A DNA stretch of 64,000 nucleotides, taken from NCBI RefSeq assembly GCF_027789125.1, contig NZ_JAQFVF010000088.1, forward strand, positions 1 to 64,000, read 5' to 3'. Under the pieces are notes generated by a model that saw nothing but the letters and a program-made list of their open reading frames with translations, was not told the DNA's origin and ran no database searches. The stretch comes from Paenibacillus aestuarii. Lineage in GTDB: Bacteria > Bacillota > Bacilli > Paenibacillales > NBRC-103111. The position numbers were made by a program, and so were the translations under genes. Below, piece by piece: positions 8,919 through 17,250 of the stretch. The stretch's first letter is position 1, and each line of letters starts with the position of its first letter.

Positions 8919-10283
8919 TCAAGAAGGGTTTTTGATCCGCTCGATTAGATTTTGTATGACCTTGTAAAGCTCCTGATCGTTTTTGAGCGATTCGGAGATT
9001 TTCTCATGGGCGTGAATGACGGTCGTATGGTCGCGCCCGCCGAAATTTTCGCCGATTTTGGGCAATGAGAAATCAGTCAGCTCGCGAGCCAGGTACATGG
9101 CGACTTGCCGCGGGAAAGCAACAGCCTTCGTACGTTTCCGCGCTTTGAAATCCTCCAGCTTTAACCCGTAGAACTCACCGACGCGCTGCTGAATATCTTG
9201 AATGGTAATGACTTTGGGCCTGCTCGAAGGAATAATATCCTTCAATGCTTCGGCTGTCAGATGTACCGTTATATCTTGATTAATGAGCGAGGAATAAGCC
9301 ACAACGCGGATGAGCGCGCCTTCCAGCTCACGAATGTTGGTATCGATCTGATTGGCGATATAAATCATCGCTTCATTCGGGATTTCGAGGTTCTCGGCCT
9401 TGGCTTTTTTGCGTAAAATGGCAATCCGCGTCTCTAAATCTGGCGGTTGAATATCGGTTATGAGCCCCCATTCGAACCTGGAGCGTAAGCGGTCTTCCAA
9501 TGTTGGAATTTCTTTGGGCGGTCGGTCACTTGAGATAATAATTTGTTTACCTTCCTCATGTAGCGCATTGAATGTATGGAAAAATTCCTCCTGCGTACCT
9601 TCTTTCCCCGCGAGGAATTGAATATCGTCAATCAGCAGCACATCAATCGTCCTGTATTTATTACGAAAGCCTTCGCCGCGGTTATCGCGGACAGCATTAA
9701 TGAATTCATTCGTAAATTTCTCGGATGAAATATATAAAACACGCGCTTCCGGATTATGTTCCAAAACATAATGGCCGATGGCGTGCATTAAATGCGTTTT
9801 TCCTAATCCGACTCCTCCGTAGAGAAATAGGGGATTATAAGCTTTGGCCGGCGCTTCCGCGACAGCGAGTGAGGCTGCATGCGCAAAACGGTTGCCGGAT
9901 CCGATGACGAACGTATCAAAGGTATACCTGGCATTCATCATATTCGTGAAATTTTCTTCCGTCGACACAATTGCCGGACCTTTCGGCGGAATCACAGCTT
10001 GGGCAGCTGCGGCAGGCTGAGACTTGTGCTCGTCGGTTTCGATCGTAAATTTCACTTCGACATGCTTGCCGGTAAAATCGTAGATCGTTCCTTCAATAAG
10101 CTTGGTGTAGCGGCTTTCCAGCCATTCACGCGCGAAATTGTTAGGTGCACAGATGACGACAGTCGTATCGTTAAATACCGTCGCTTTGGTGGATTTCAAC
10201 CAGGTATCGAAGCTGGGTTTACTGAGTTTGGTTTGGATGATTGTCAGGACTTGCTGCCATAGGTCAGTAGTATGGCCTTCCAC
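8919..10283 (-). CDS. dnaA: Chromosomal replication initiator DnaA
   Basis: The 454-residue DnaA binds DnaA boxes and opens the origin. Domain I is at 1-85, followed by an Ala/Gln/Pro-rich linker. The AAA+ domain has Walker A GGVGLGKT at 156-163 and Walker B LLIDDIQF around 217-223. Domain IV ends with the DNA-binding signature GGRDHTTVIHAH. Translation starts at GTG (10283), 10-15 bases after an AAAGGAG site. It is transcribed away from rpmH, with origin boxes on both sides of the gene. A terminator-like hairpin lies in its leader. Confidence 0.98.
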   Translation of the reverse strand: MEGHTTDLWQQVLTIIQTKLSKPSFDTWLKSTKATVFNDTTVVICAPNNFAREWLESRYTKLIEGTIYDFTGKHVEVKFTIETDEHKSQPAAAAQAVIPPKGPAIVSTEENFTNMMNARYTFDTFVIGSGNRFAHAASLAVAEAPAKAYNPLFLYGGVGLGKTHLMHAIGHYVLEHNPEARVLYISSEKFTNEFINAVRDNRGEGFRNKYRTIDVLLIDDIQFLAGKEGTQEEFFHTFNALHEEGKQIIISSDRPPKEIPTLEDRLRSRFEWGLITDIQPPDLETRIAILRKKAKAENLEIPNEAMIYIANQIDTNIRELEGALIRVVAYSSLINQDITVHLTAEALKDIIPSSRPKVITIQDIQQRVGEFYGLKLEDFKARKRTKAVAFPRQVAMYLARELTDFSLPKIGENFGGRDHTTVIHAHEKISESLKNDQELYKVIQNLIERIKNPS

Positions 10284-10334
10284 AGTAACTCACTCCTTTG
10301 AAATTCAAAACGTGTGGCATATAAGGCCAGAGAG

Positions 10335-10367
10335 AAAAAAAGCTGGTGTCTAACGAGATCAGCTTTT
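10335..10367 (-). terminator. Terminator-like hairpin in the dnaA leader
   Basis: On the minus strand an 8-bp stem (AAAAGCTG 10367-10360 with CAGCTTTT 10345-10338) is followed by a run of seven T residues. It sits about 50 bp upstream of the dnaA GTG, so a transcript starting in the box cluster would cross it before dnaA. It may act as an attenuator, or it may stop antisense transcription. No alternative antiterminator fold was worked out. Confidence 0.5.
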
Positions 10368-10373
10368 GTCGAT

Positions 10374-10657
10374 TTATCCACATTAATAAGGATTGGTCGA
10401 AATGACTTATTCAATAAGAGGGAAAATTGTTCACAATGTTATCCACAGGTTGTTGATAAAATAGAGGGTGGTTGAGGTCTATCCACAACAGAAACATAAT
10501 CATCTTATCAAAAGATTACTTGATAATCAACGGATTCTTTGATATTATCCACAATCTCCATAAGTTGTGCATAGGTTTTATTCACACCACAAGATATTGT
10601 TGATAGGTTGTTAACTTTCGACAATATTCTCGATTGTGGATGAATAAATTATTCACA
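10374..10657. other. oriC: oriC DnaA-box cluster (incAB-like half)
   Basis: Exact TTATCCACA boxes are at 10374-10382, 10439-10447 and 10545-10553. One-mismatch boxes are CTATCCACA (10479-10487), TTATTCACA (10578-10586 and 10649-10657) and, on the minus strand, TCATCCACA (10643-10635). TTGTTCACA at 10427-10435 is a weaker match. The region lies between the divergent dnaA and rpmH genes, the standard place for the upstream half of a Firmicute origin. Confidence 0.9.
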
Positions 10658-10678
10658 GGTTGTTCTGCGGCTGTCGAA
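10617..10678. promoter_or_regulatory. Spo0A-box-like sites inside oriC
   Basis: The core Spo0A box TGTCGAA occurs exactly on the plus strand at 10672-10678 and on the minus strand at 10623-10617. A one-mismatch copy (TGTCGAT) is at 10367-10373. In B. subtilis Spo0A binds oriC at such boxes and restrains replication at sporulation onset. Seven-base matches are weak evidence alone; their position between DnaA boxes raises interest. Confidence 0.45.
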
Positions 10679-10717
10679 TTTCCAAAAATGATTACTTCCC
10701 CTAAACACTCGGGCAGG

Positions 10718-10746
10718 TTGACTTTCAAGCACGAAAATGATTTAAT
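10718..10746 (+). promoter_or_regulatory. rpmH promoter
   Basis: A -35 TTGACT (10718-10723), a 17-bp spacer and a -10 TTTAAT (10741-10746) precede rpmH and fit a SigA promoter. No other strong promoter is seen before rpmH and rnpA. Confidence 0.7.
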
Positions 10747-10801
10747 GAATAAAGAAATTTAGTAGGATGGATATATCCTCGTCGGCAAGGAGGTGCTATA
10801 G

Positions 10802-10936
10802 ATGGGTCCAACGTTTAACCCTAATACGAGAAAGCGCAAGAAGAACCACGGCTTCCGTAAAAGAATGAGCACGAAGAACGGCCGTAAAGTGCTGAGCGCT
10901 CGTCGTCTAAAAGGCAGAAAAGTACTAAGCGCGTAA
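10802..10936 (+). CDS. rpmH: Ribosomal protein bL34
   Basis: This 44-residue, highly basic protein of the large ribosomal subunit begins MGPTFNPNTRKRKK and ends with the family signature KGRKVLSA. Translation starts at ATG 10802 behind the near-perfect Shine-Dalgarno AAGGAGGTG. It is the first rightward gene after oriC, in the conserved rpmH-rnpA-yidC-jag order. Residue 2 is Gly where relatives usually have Lys or Arg, a minor variation. Confidence 0.97.
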   Translation: MGPTFNPNTRKRKKNHGFRKRMSTKNGRKVLSARRLKGRKVLSA

Positions 10937-10940
10937 GAAG

Positions 10941-10964
10941 AGGCTCCGAAAGGGGCTTTTTTTT
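10941..10964 (+). terminator. Hairpin with T-run between rpmH and rnpA
   Basis: A 7-bp stem with two G-U pairs (10941-10947 with 10952-10958) closes a GAAA tetraloop and runs into eight T residues. It probably gives partial termination, so that rpmH is made in excess over rnpA. Confidence 0.65.
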
Positions 10965-11075
10965 GTGCTCTTTGGAGGATGGAGGGCGTTTGAACCTTTC
11001 ATTTTCTGTGAATGCTGTTAAGATGAGCGGTTCGCAATTTTATTAAAGAAGTAATCTGTCTGGAGCGACATATCT

Positions 11076-11435
11076 GTGGAAAAAACTTATCGATTGGCGA
11101 AAAGGGAAGACTTCAATAAAGTATATCGATACGGAAAATCGATGGCGAATCATCAGTTTGTACTATATTATTTGCCGCAGCCTAAGATCGAGCAGTTTCG
11201 ACTGGGCATCTCGGTTAGCAAAAAGGTGGGCAACGCTGTCGTTAGAAATCGCCTGCGGCGGATGATTAAAGAAATTGTCAGGCTGAATAAAGAGCAGCTG
11301 GCCGTCCAATACGACTATATTCTGATTGTCAGGAAACCTGCTGCCGACATGGATTATGCACAGATGGAAAAGAGCATTTTTCATGTCATTCGAAAAGCTT
11401 CTTTATATAAAAGAAACGAGTCCACAAAAAGATAG
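11076..11435 (+). CDS. rnpA: Ribonuclease P protein component
   Basis: The 119-residue basic cofactor of RNase P, which helps the RNA subunit bind precursor tRNA. The RNR signature is present (GNAVVRNRLRRMIKE) along with the N-terminal RLAKREDFNKVYRYG helix region. It starts with GTG at 11076; the GGAG at 11062-11065 gives rather long spacing. It follows rpmH after a terminator-like hairpin and precedes the SpoIIIJ-type insertase. Confidence 0.97.
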   Translation: MEKTYRLAKREDFNKVYRYGKSMANHQFVLYYLPQPKIEQFRLGISVSKKVGNAVVRNRLRRMIKEIVRLNKEQLAVQYDYILIVRKPAADMDYAQMEKSIFHVIRKASLYKRNESTKR

Positions 11436-11506
11436 CTTGTTATTTCCTTGCATGGTAAAGTTGTGGTATAGTTTAAGTTGGAAAAGATACTTAGGAGGAT
11501 CTCATT

Positions 11507-12283
11507 TTGACTCGTCGACGACTCTATATGCTCGCATCTGTAGCAGCCTTGTTCCTGTTACTGACCGGTTGTAGCACACACTCCAGCACAACGGCACCGA
11601 TTGATCCGGCTACCGCTGGTTTTTTCACCAAATACTTTGTGTTTCCGCTTTCCTGGACCCTAGACTGGTTCGCAGCTCATCTATGGGGACAATACGGATT
11701 ATCGATTTTGGTTGTAACGATGATTATCCGTCTTATCATTCTTCCATTGACGCTGAAGCAGTATAAGAGCTCCAAGCGCATGCAGGAATTGCAGCCGGAA
11801 ATGAAGAAGGTTAAAGAGAAATATAAAGATGATGCGAAAAAGCAGCAAGAAGAGACGATGAAACTGTTCCAGCAAAATGGTGTAAATCCTCTGGCTGGTT
11901 GTTTCCCGATTATCGTGCAAATGCCGATTCTGATTGCTCTCTATCAAGCGATTATGCGCAATGATCACATTCGTGAGCATTCGTTCTTATGGATGAACCT
12001 TGGTCAACCGGATCATTATTACATTCTTCCGATTTTGGCCGCGATCACAACGTTCGTTCAACAGAAGTTCATGTCTTCACAGATGAACCAGCAAATGAAG
12101 AGCTTGCTCTTTATTTTCCCGGTTATGATTTTCGTCATGTCGATGAATTTTGCAGCAGCACTACCGCTGTATTGGATATACGGTAACATCTTCACCATAG
12201 TTCAGTCTTACTTTATTTATGGTGCTCCTGGATCTCAAGGTTCTCAAGGATCTCAAAATAATAAGGGTGGCCTGTCCAAATGA
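11507..12283 (+). CDS. yidC: Membrane protein insertase YidC/SpoIIIJ (lipoprotein type)
   Basis: A 258-residue YidC/Oxa1 insertase that places proteins into the cytoplasmic membrane; the SpoIIIJ paralogue is needed for the mother cell-forespore channel in sporulation. It has a lipoprotein signal with C22 in the lipobox LLTGC, a TM segment around residues 62-82 followed by a Lys/Glu-rich coiled cytoplasmic loop (about 88-125), and further TM segments near 130-150, 170-190 and 200-230. The start is TTG (11507) behind TAGGAGGA. A TATAGT -10 with a weak -35 lies just upstream. It overlaps jag by four bases (ATGA). Confidence 0.96.
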   Translation: MTRRRLYMLASVAALFLLLTGCSTHSSTTAPIDPATAGFFTKYFVFPLSWTLDWFAAHLWGQYGLSILVVTMIIRLIILPLTLKQYKSSKRMQELQPEMKKVKEKYKDDAKKQQEETMKLFQQNGVNPLAGCFPIIVQMPILIALYQAIMRNDHIREHSFLWMNLGQPDHYYILPILAAITTFVQQKFMSSQMNQQMKSLLFIFPVMIFVMSMNFAAALPLYWIYGNIFTIVQSYFIYGAPGSQGSQGSQNNKGGLSK

Positions 12284-12897
12284 AAAAAATCGTGGTGACT
12301 GGAAAAACCATTGAGGATGCGGTAAAATCCGGACTTTCCCAATGGCAGGTATCTGAGGACCGTGTTCATGTTCACATCTTGGAGCAACCTTCAAGAGGGC
12401 TGTTCGGTATTTTTGGTTCGAAAGAGGCCAAAGTCGAGCTCGAATTGATTCCGGATCCGCTTGAGGAAGCGATACTTTTTTTACAAGATATCTTCAAGAC
12501 GATGCAAATTTCCATCACCATAGATCAGCAGAAAAGTCGAGAAGGTATTCTTTTGAACCTGAGTGGCCCTGAGTTAGGCATTCTTATCGGTAAAAGAGGA
12601 CAAACTCTGGACGCGCTGCAGTATTTGGTCAATATTGTTGCTAATCGGTATGCGAATTCGCATTTCCGTATTATTTTGGATGCCGAGCAATTCCGTGAGC
12701 GTCGGAAAAAGACGTTGGAAGAGCTGGCTGTGCGCTTGGCTAACCGCGTGTTGAAATCTAAAAAAGAGGTCATTCTTGAACCTATGAACTCGCAGGAACG
12801 CAAGATCATTCATGCCGAGCTTCAAGGTCATCCCGTCATTAAAACTTACAGCAAAGGTGAAGAGCCGAATCGTCGGGTCGTTATCGCCTTGAAATAA
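12280..12897 (+). CDS. jag: RNA-binding protein Jag/KhpB (SpoIIIJ-associated)
   Basis: The 205-residue protein has the three parts of the Jag family: an N-terminal Jag domain (KKIVVTGKTIEDAVKSGL), a KH domain with the GKRGQTLDALQ loop, and a C-terminal R3H domain (NSQERKIIHAEL). Jag/KhpB binds RNA and links to cell division and elongation in Gram-positives. It is translationally coupled to yidC and followed by a terminator. Confidence 0.96.
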   Translation: MKKIVVTGKTIEDAVKSGLSQWQVSEDRVHVHILEQPSRGLFGIFGSKEAKVELELIPDPLEEAILFLQDIFKTMQISITIDQQKSREGILLNLSGPELGILIGKRGQTLDALQYLVNIVANRYANSHFRIILDAEQFRERRKKTLEELAVRLANRVLKSKKEVILEPMNSQERKIIHAELQGHPVIKTYSKGEEPNRRVVIALK

Positions 12898-12906
12898 TGG
12901 TTGTCC

Positions 12907-12937
12907 GCAATGACTTCGGTACATGTCATTGCTTTTT
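12907..12937 (+). terminator. Terminator after jag
   Basis: A perfect 8-bp stem (GCAATGAC 12907-12914 with GTCATTGC 12925-12932) is followed by five T residues. It closes the rpmH-rnpA-yidC-jag unit. Confidence 0.85.
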
Positions 12938-12949
12938 CTTTATAAAGCC

Positions 12950-12997
12950 AACCTCTATTCGCGGTCACTTCTCAAGCATGTGATTGTAATAGAGGTT
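12950..12997 (+). other. Second long hairpin upstream of mnmE
   Basis: A 10-bp perfect inverted repeat (AACCTCTATT 12950-12959 with AATAGAGGTT 12988-12997) encloses a smaller TCAC/GTGA stem. The T-run after it is weak (TTCTC). It may be a backup terminator or a structure in the mnmE leader. Confidence 0.5.
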
Positions 12998-13032
12998 TTC
13001 TCACTATGAGTCCTATTTGAGGTGTTAATGTT

Positions 13033-14409
13033 ATGTTAAAGGATACGATTGCCGCTATTTCGACTCCGCTGGGTGAAGGCGGAATATCGGTTATTCGTGT
13101 GAGTGGTGATGATGCGGTTCCTCTGGTGGAACGCGTTTTCCGCTCCAAAACGAAATTGTCAGCTGCACAGACGCATACTGTACATTATGGATACATTGTT
13201 GAGCCTGCTACTTCCGAAAGGTTGGAGGAGGTTCTCGTTACGATTATGAAAGCTCCACGTTCTTTCACGATGGAGGATGTTGTTGAAGTGAGCTGTCACG
13301 GGGGCATTGTTTCCGTGAAGAAAGTGCTGGATCTCCTGCTTCAGCAAGGGATCCGCTTGGCTGAGCCCGGTGAGTTCACGAAGCGGGCTTTCTTGAACGG
13401 TCGGATTGATTTGACTCAGGCGGAAGCGGTCATCGATTTGATTCGGGCCAAGTCCGACCGGGCGTTCAAGGTGGCGTTGAAGCAAGTGGAGGGCAAGTTG
13501 TCGAGCCAGATCAAGCTTCTACGCCACCAATTGGTTGAGTTGATGGCACACGTAGAAGTGAACATCGATTATCCGGAGCATGACGTGGAAGAGATGACGA
13601 ATGCTTTCATTCGGAATAAATGTGACACCGTCATGGCCGAAATTGAGCGCTTGCTGCATACGGCTCAGCAAGGGAAAATTTTGCGCGAGGGCATCGAGAC
13701 GGCGATTGTGGGGAGACCCAATGTCGGCAAATCCTCGCTGCTCAATGAGCTGGCACAAGAGAATCGCGCGATTGTGACCGATATTCCTGGAACGACGAGA
13801 GACGTGATCGAGGAGTTCGTCAATGTCGGCGGGATTCCGCTGAAGCTGCTGGATACTGCGGGAATTCGCGAAACGACTGATATTGTGGAACAAATCGGTG
13901 TGGAGCGTTCGAAAACCGCTTTGGCAGAAGCGGATTTGATCCTGCTTGTTCTCAACAGCAGTGAAGAGCTGCAGCTGGATGAGCTTGCTTTGATGCAGCA
14001 GCTTGCTAAGCGGCAAGCGATCGTCATTTTAAATAAAATCGATTTGGAACGCCGAATTGATGTTGAAACGGTATATCACTACTTCGCGCCTGAACGCGTG
14101 GTGGAGTTGTCGTTGTTAGAAGGCAAAGGAATCGCTGATTTGGAAAAAGCTATATCAGGGATCTTCTTTGAGGGTAAACTAGAAGCAAGCGATATTACTT
14201 ATGTGAGCAATGTTCGACATATTGCCTTATTGAAGCAAGCGAAGCAATCGCTAGTGGATGCTTTGGAAGCGAATGAACAGTACATTCCTATAGATATGAT
14301 ACAAATTGATATTCGCGCTGCATGGGAGCAGTTGGGTGAAATTATCGGTGACTCTGTGGGCGAGTCTTTGATTGATCAGATTTTTACACAATTCTGTTTA
14401 GGTAAATAA
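13033..14409 (+). CDS. mnmE: tRNA modification GTPase MnmE
   Basis: The 458-residue GTPase works with MnmG to add the carboxymethylaminomethyl group to wobble uridine 34 of certain tRNAs. The N-terminal tetrahydrofolate-binding domain is followed by the G domain, with G1 GRPNVGKS at 227-234, GTTRD and DTAGIRE. The protein ends with the essential CxGK motif (C455, FCLGK). ATG start behind GAGGTG. It lies 42 bp before mnmG, its partner, in the standard order. Confidence 0.97.
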   Translation: MLKDTIAAISTPLGEGGISVIRVSGDDAVPLVERVFRSKTKLSAAQTHTVHYGYIVEPATSERLEEVLVTIMKAPRSFTMEDVVEVSCHGGIVSVKKVLDLLLQQGIRLAEPGEFTKRAFLNGRIDLTQAEAVIDLIRAKSDRAFKVALKQVEGKLSSQIKLLRHQLVELMAHVEVNIDYPEHDVEEMTNAFIRNKCDTVMAEIERLLHTAQQGKILREGIETAIVGRPNVGKSSLLNELAQENRAIVTDIPGTTRDVIEEFVNVGGIPLKLLDTAGIRETTDIVEQIGVERSKTALAEADLILLVLNSSEELQLDELALMQQLAKRQAIVILNKIDLERRIDVETVYHYFAPERVVELSLLEGKGIADLEKAISGIFFEGKLEASDITYVSNVRHIALLKQAKQSLVDALEANEQYIPIDMIQIDIRAAWEQLGEIIGDSVGESLIDQIFTQFCLGK

Positions 14410-14451
14410 TAATGAAAATGAGTTTTCATAAAAGAGGGAGGAACAAATTAA

Positions 14452-16341
14452 ATGGGATATCATGCCGGAGATTATGACGTTATCGTCATCGGCGCGGGCC
14501 ATGCCGGCTGCGAAGCTGCTTTAGCTTCCGCGCGCATGGGCTGCAGCACGTTGCTGCTGACCATCAATTTGGATATGGTTGCATTCATGCCTTGCAACCC
14601 GTCAATCGGCGGGCCTGCTAAAGGTCACGTTGTTCGGGAGATCGATGCGCTTGGCGGTGAAATGGGGCGCAACATCGATAAAACTTATATTCAAATGAGA
14701 ATGTTGAATACAGGGAAAGGTCCTGCTGTGCACGCGCTTCGTGCGCAAGCGGATAAATTTTCATATCAGCATAAAATGAAAGAAACGATCGAGGCAACGG
14801 ATAACCTGACTTTACGTCAAGGTATGGCCGAGGAGCTTATCGTTGAAGACGACGTGTGCAAAGGGGTTATTACGAAAACAGGCGCCGAATATTATGCGAA
14901 GGCCGTTGTTTTAACGACAGGCACTTATTTGCGCGGCAAAGTGATTATGGGCGAACTTATGTATGAGAGCGGACCGAATAACCAACAGCCTTCCGTTAAG
15001 TTGTCGGAGTCTCTGCGCAAGCTCGGTTTGGAACTCGTTCGCTTTAAAACAGGAACGCCGCCGCGCGTTCATAAAGATACGATTGATTTTGACAAGACCG
15101 AAATTCAACCCGGAGATGCTGAACCTAAATTTTTCTCTTATGAAACGAAAGAGGGCGTACCGGATCAACTCCCTTGTTGGTTAACCTACACGTCGGAACA
15201 GACGCATGACATTATTAATTCGAATCTCCATCGTGCTCCAATGTTCTCAGGCGCAATTGAAGGAACAGGCCCAAGATACTGCCCTTCAATTGAAGATAAA
15301 ATTGTTCGCTTTGCGGATAAGCCAAAACATCAAATTTTCTTGGAGCCGGAAGGCCGTAATACTTCTGAATATTATGTTCAGGGTCTTTCCACAAGTATGC
15401 CGGAAGATGTGCAGCTGAACATTCTGCGTTCGATTCCAGGATTGGAACGAGTGGAGATGATGCGTACCGGCTACGCGATCGAATATGATGCTGTAGTTCC
15501 AACGCAATTGAAACCATCTTTGGAGACGAAGCTGGTGAGCGGCTTGTTTACGGCTGGCCAAATTAATGGTACGTCTGGTTATGAAGAAGCAGCGGGCCAA
15601 GGCATTATGGCTGGGATTAACGCTGCGCGCAAAGTGCAAGAAAAGGAAGCTGTTATTTTAGACCGTTCTGAAGGCTATATCGGTGTTCTCATTGATGATC
15701 TTGTAACAAAAGGTACGAATGAGCCTTATCGTCTGCTTACTTCGCGTGCGGAATATCGATTATTGCTTCGCCATGACAATGCGGATCTTCGTCTTACGCC
15801 GATTGGTCACGAAATCGGGCTCATTACCGATGAGCGTTATGAAACGTTTTTAAATAAGAAGAACTTGGTTGAGCAAGAGATTGAACGCTTGAAAACGACG
15901 AAAGTAAGACCTGAACCGGAAGTCCAGCAGATTCTTGAAAGTGTCGGGAGTGTTCAACTGAATAATGCTGTGGATGTGCTTTCTTTGCTGCGCAGACCGG
16001 AAGTGGAATATCGTCATGTTGAACAAATGTCGGCGTCACCTTTGGAACTGACGGATGAAATGAAGGAGCAGGTTGAGATTCAAGTGAAGTATGCGGGTTA
16101 CATCGAGAAGCAGCTCGCTCAGGTAGATCGACTTCGGAAAATGGAGAAGAAGAAAATTCCTGATGATATCGAGTATAGTGATATCCACGGTATTGCTACA
16201 GAAGCGAAGCAAAAGCTTGCCAAAATTCGCCCAGTCTCCATCGGTCAGGCTTCCCGTATTTCGGGAGTTACGCCTGCCGACATTTCCATCCTGCTCGTAT
16301 ATCTCGAACATTACAACCGCGTTACTGCGGCTAGAGGATAA
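14452..16341 (+). CDS. mnmG: tRNA uridine-5-carboxymethylaminomethyl modification enzyme MnmG
   Basis: The 629-residue FAD/NADH enzyme partners MnmE in wobble-uridine modification. The dinucleotide-binding motif GAGHAG is at residues 14-19 and the family signature PCNPSIGGPAKGH follows near residue 45. A second signature (GYEEAAGQGIMAGINAA) marks the C-terminal half. The start is ATG with a GGGAGG site. It ends only 9 bp before rsmG. Confidence 0.97.
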   Translation: MGYHAGDYDVIVIGAGHAGCEAALASARMGCSTLLLTINLDMVAFMPCNPSIGGPAKGHVVREIDALGGEMGRNIDKTYIQMRMLNTGKGPAVHALRAQADKFSYQHKMKETIEATDNLTLRQGMAEELIVEDDVCKGVITKTGAEYYAKAVVLTTGTYLRGKVIMGELMYESGPNNQQPSVKLSESLRKLGLELVRFKTGTPPRVHKDTIDFDKTEIQPGDAEPKFFSYETKEGVPDQLPCWLTYTSEQTHDIINSNLHRAPMFSGAIEGTGPRYCPSIEDKIVRFADKPKHQIFLEPEGRNTSEYYVQGLSTSMPEDVQLNILRSIPGLERVEMMRTGYAIEYDAVVPTQLKPSLETKLVSGLFTAGQINGTSGYEEAAGQGIMAGINAARKVQEKEAVILDRSEGYIGVLIDDLVTKGTNEPYRLLTSRAEYRLLLRHDNADLRLTPIGHEIGLITDERYETFLNKKNLVEQEIERLKTTKVRPEPEVQQILESVGSVQLNNAVDVLSLLRRPEVEYRHVEQMSASPLELTDEMKEQVEIQVKYAGYIEKQLAQVDRLRKMEKKKIPDDIEYSDIHGIATEAKQKLAKIRPVSIGQASRISGVTPADISILLVYLEHYNRVTAARG

Positions 16342-16350
16342 CCAACATAT

Positions 16351-17079
16351 ATGGATGCTATACAACAACAGTTCGTTCAACTACTACAGCAACATAATAT
16401 TCAATTAACATCAGATCAATTGGAGCAATTCGAACTCTATTACAAGACGCTAGTCGAGTGGAATGAAAAGATGAATTTGACAGCAATCACGGAGAGAGAA
16501 CAAGTCTATATGAAGCATTTTTATGATTCTCTCTCTCTTTCTTTTTATTTTCCAATTGGCGAAGCCTCTCTACTCGCAGACATTGGTTCTGGTGCAGGGT
16601 TCCCTAGTGTACCTCTGAAAATTGCTTTTCCTCATCTTCAAGTCACTATTATTGACTCTCTGAATAAACGCATTTCCTTCTTGCGTGAGCTAGTCTCTCA
16701 GTTAGGTTTGAATGGTGTGGAATGTGTTCATGGTAGAGCGGAGGATATTTCTCGGATGCCTGCATACAGGGATCACTTTGATTTGGTGACAGCTCGTGCG
16801 GTCGCCCGCCTCACTGTTCTGAATGAATTTTGCCTGCCCTTTGTGAAAAAAGGAGGGACCTTTGTGGCAATGAAAGGTTCTGAGATTGAAGAAGAATTGA
16901 AGGAAGCCTCTTTCAGTTTATCTGAGTTGAAAGCTCGTTTAGTGCAGGTGGATAGAATGAGTTTACCAATTGAGGATTCTGTTAGACACTTTGTGCGTAT
17001 TGAGAAACTTGCTAACACACCCGGGAAATATCCGCGTAAAGCGGGTACGCCTTTGAAAAACCCGCTGATAAAATTTTGA
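16351..17079 (+). CDS. rsmG: 16S rRNA (guanine-N7)-methyltransferase RsmG
   Basis: The 242-residue methyltransferase (formerly GidB) methylates G527 of 16S rRNA. It has the SAM-binding motif ADIGSGAGFPSVP around residues 76-88 and the family N-terminus ending in MNLTAI. Loss of RsmG gives low-level streptomycin resistance in other bacteria. The coding sequence is intact. Four bases after its stop comes the parS site, then noc. No clear ribosome-binding site precedes the ATG, which suggests coupling to mnmG. Confidence 0.95.
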   Translation: MDAIQQQFVQLLQQHNIQLTSDQLEQFELYYKTLVEWNEKMNLTAITEREQVYMKHFYDSLSLSFYFPIGEASLLADIGSGAGFPSVPLKIAFPHLQVTIIDSLNKRISFLRELVSQLGLNGVECVHGRAEDISRMPAYRDHFDLVTARAVARLTVLNEFCLPFVKKGGTFVAMKGSEIEEELKEASFSLSELKARLVQVDRMSLPIEDSVRHFVRIEKLANTPGKYPRKAGTPLKNPLIKF

Positions 17080-17082
17080 AAA

Positions 17083-17098
17083 TGTTTCACGTGAAACA
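17083..17098. promoter_or_regulatory. parS: parS site (perfect)
   Basis: TGTTTCACGTGAAACA is the exact 16-bp palindromic consensus for ParB/Spo0J binding. It lies between rsmG and noc, about 7 kb from oriC. ParB loads here and spreads; ParA and SMC act on the complex. Confidence 0.97.
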
Positions 17099-17250
17099 AT
17101 ACAAAAAACGTTCAAACCTTTTAAGCAGGATATTCTCTATTAGCGGAGAATTATTTATTGTATAAGTATTCTCGTCATCCTTTACCGGTACAGCTTCTTC
17201 AGCTTGTATTGGAAGTTAAACTACGGGAAGAGTTGGTGGTAAGTTTTCCT

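Noticed and set aside
17020..17035. CCCGGGAAAT near the end of rsmG as a Noc site
   Set aside because: Only the right half matches; the left half (CACA) does not fit the palindrome.
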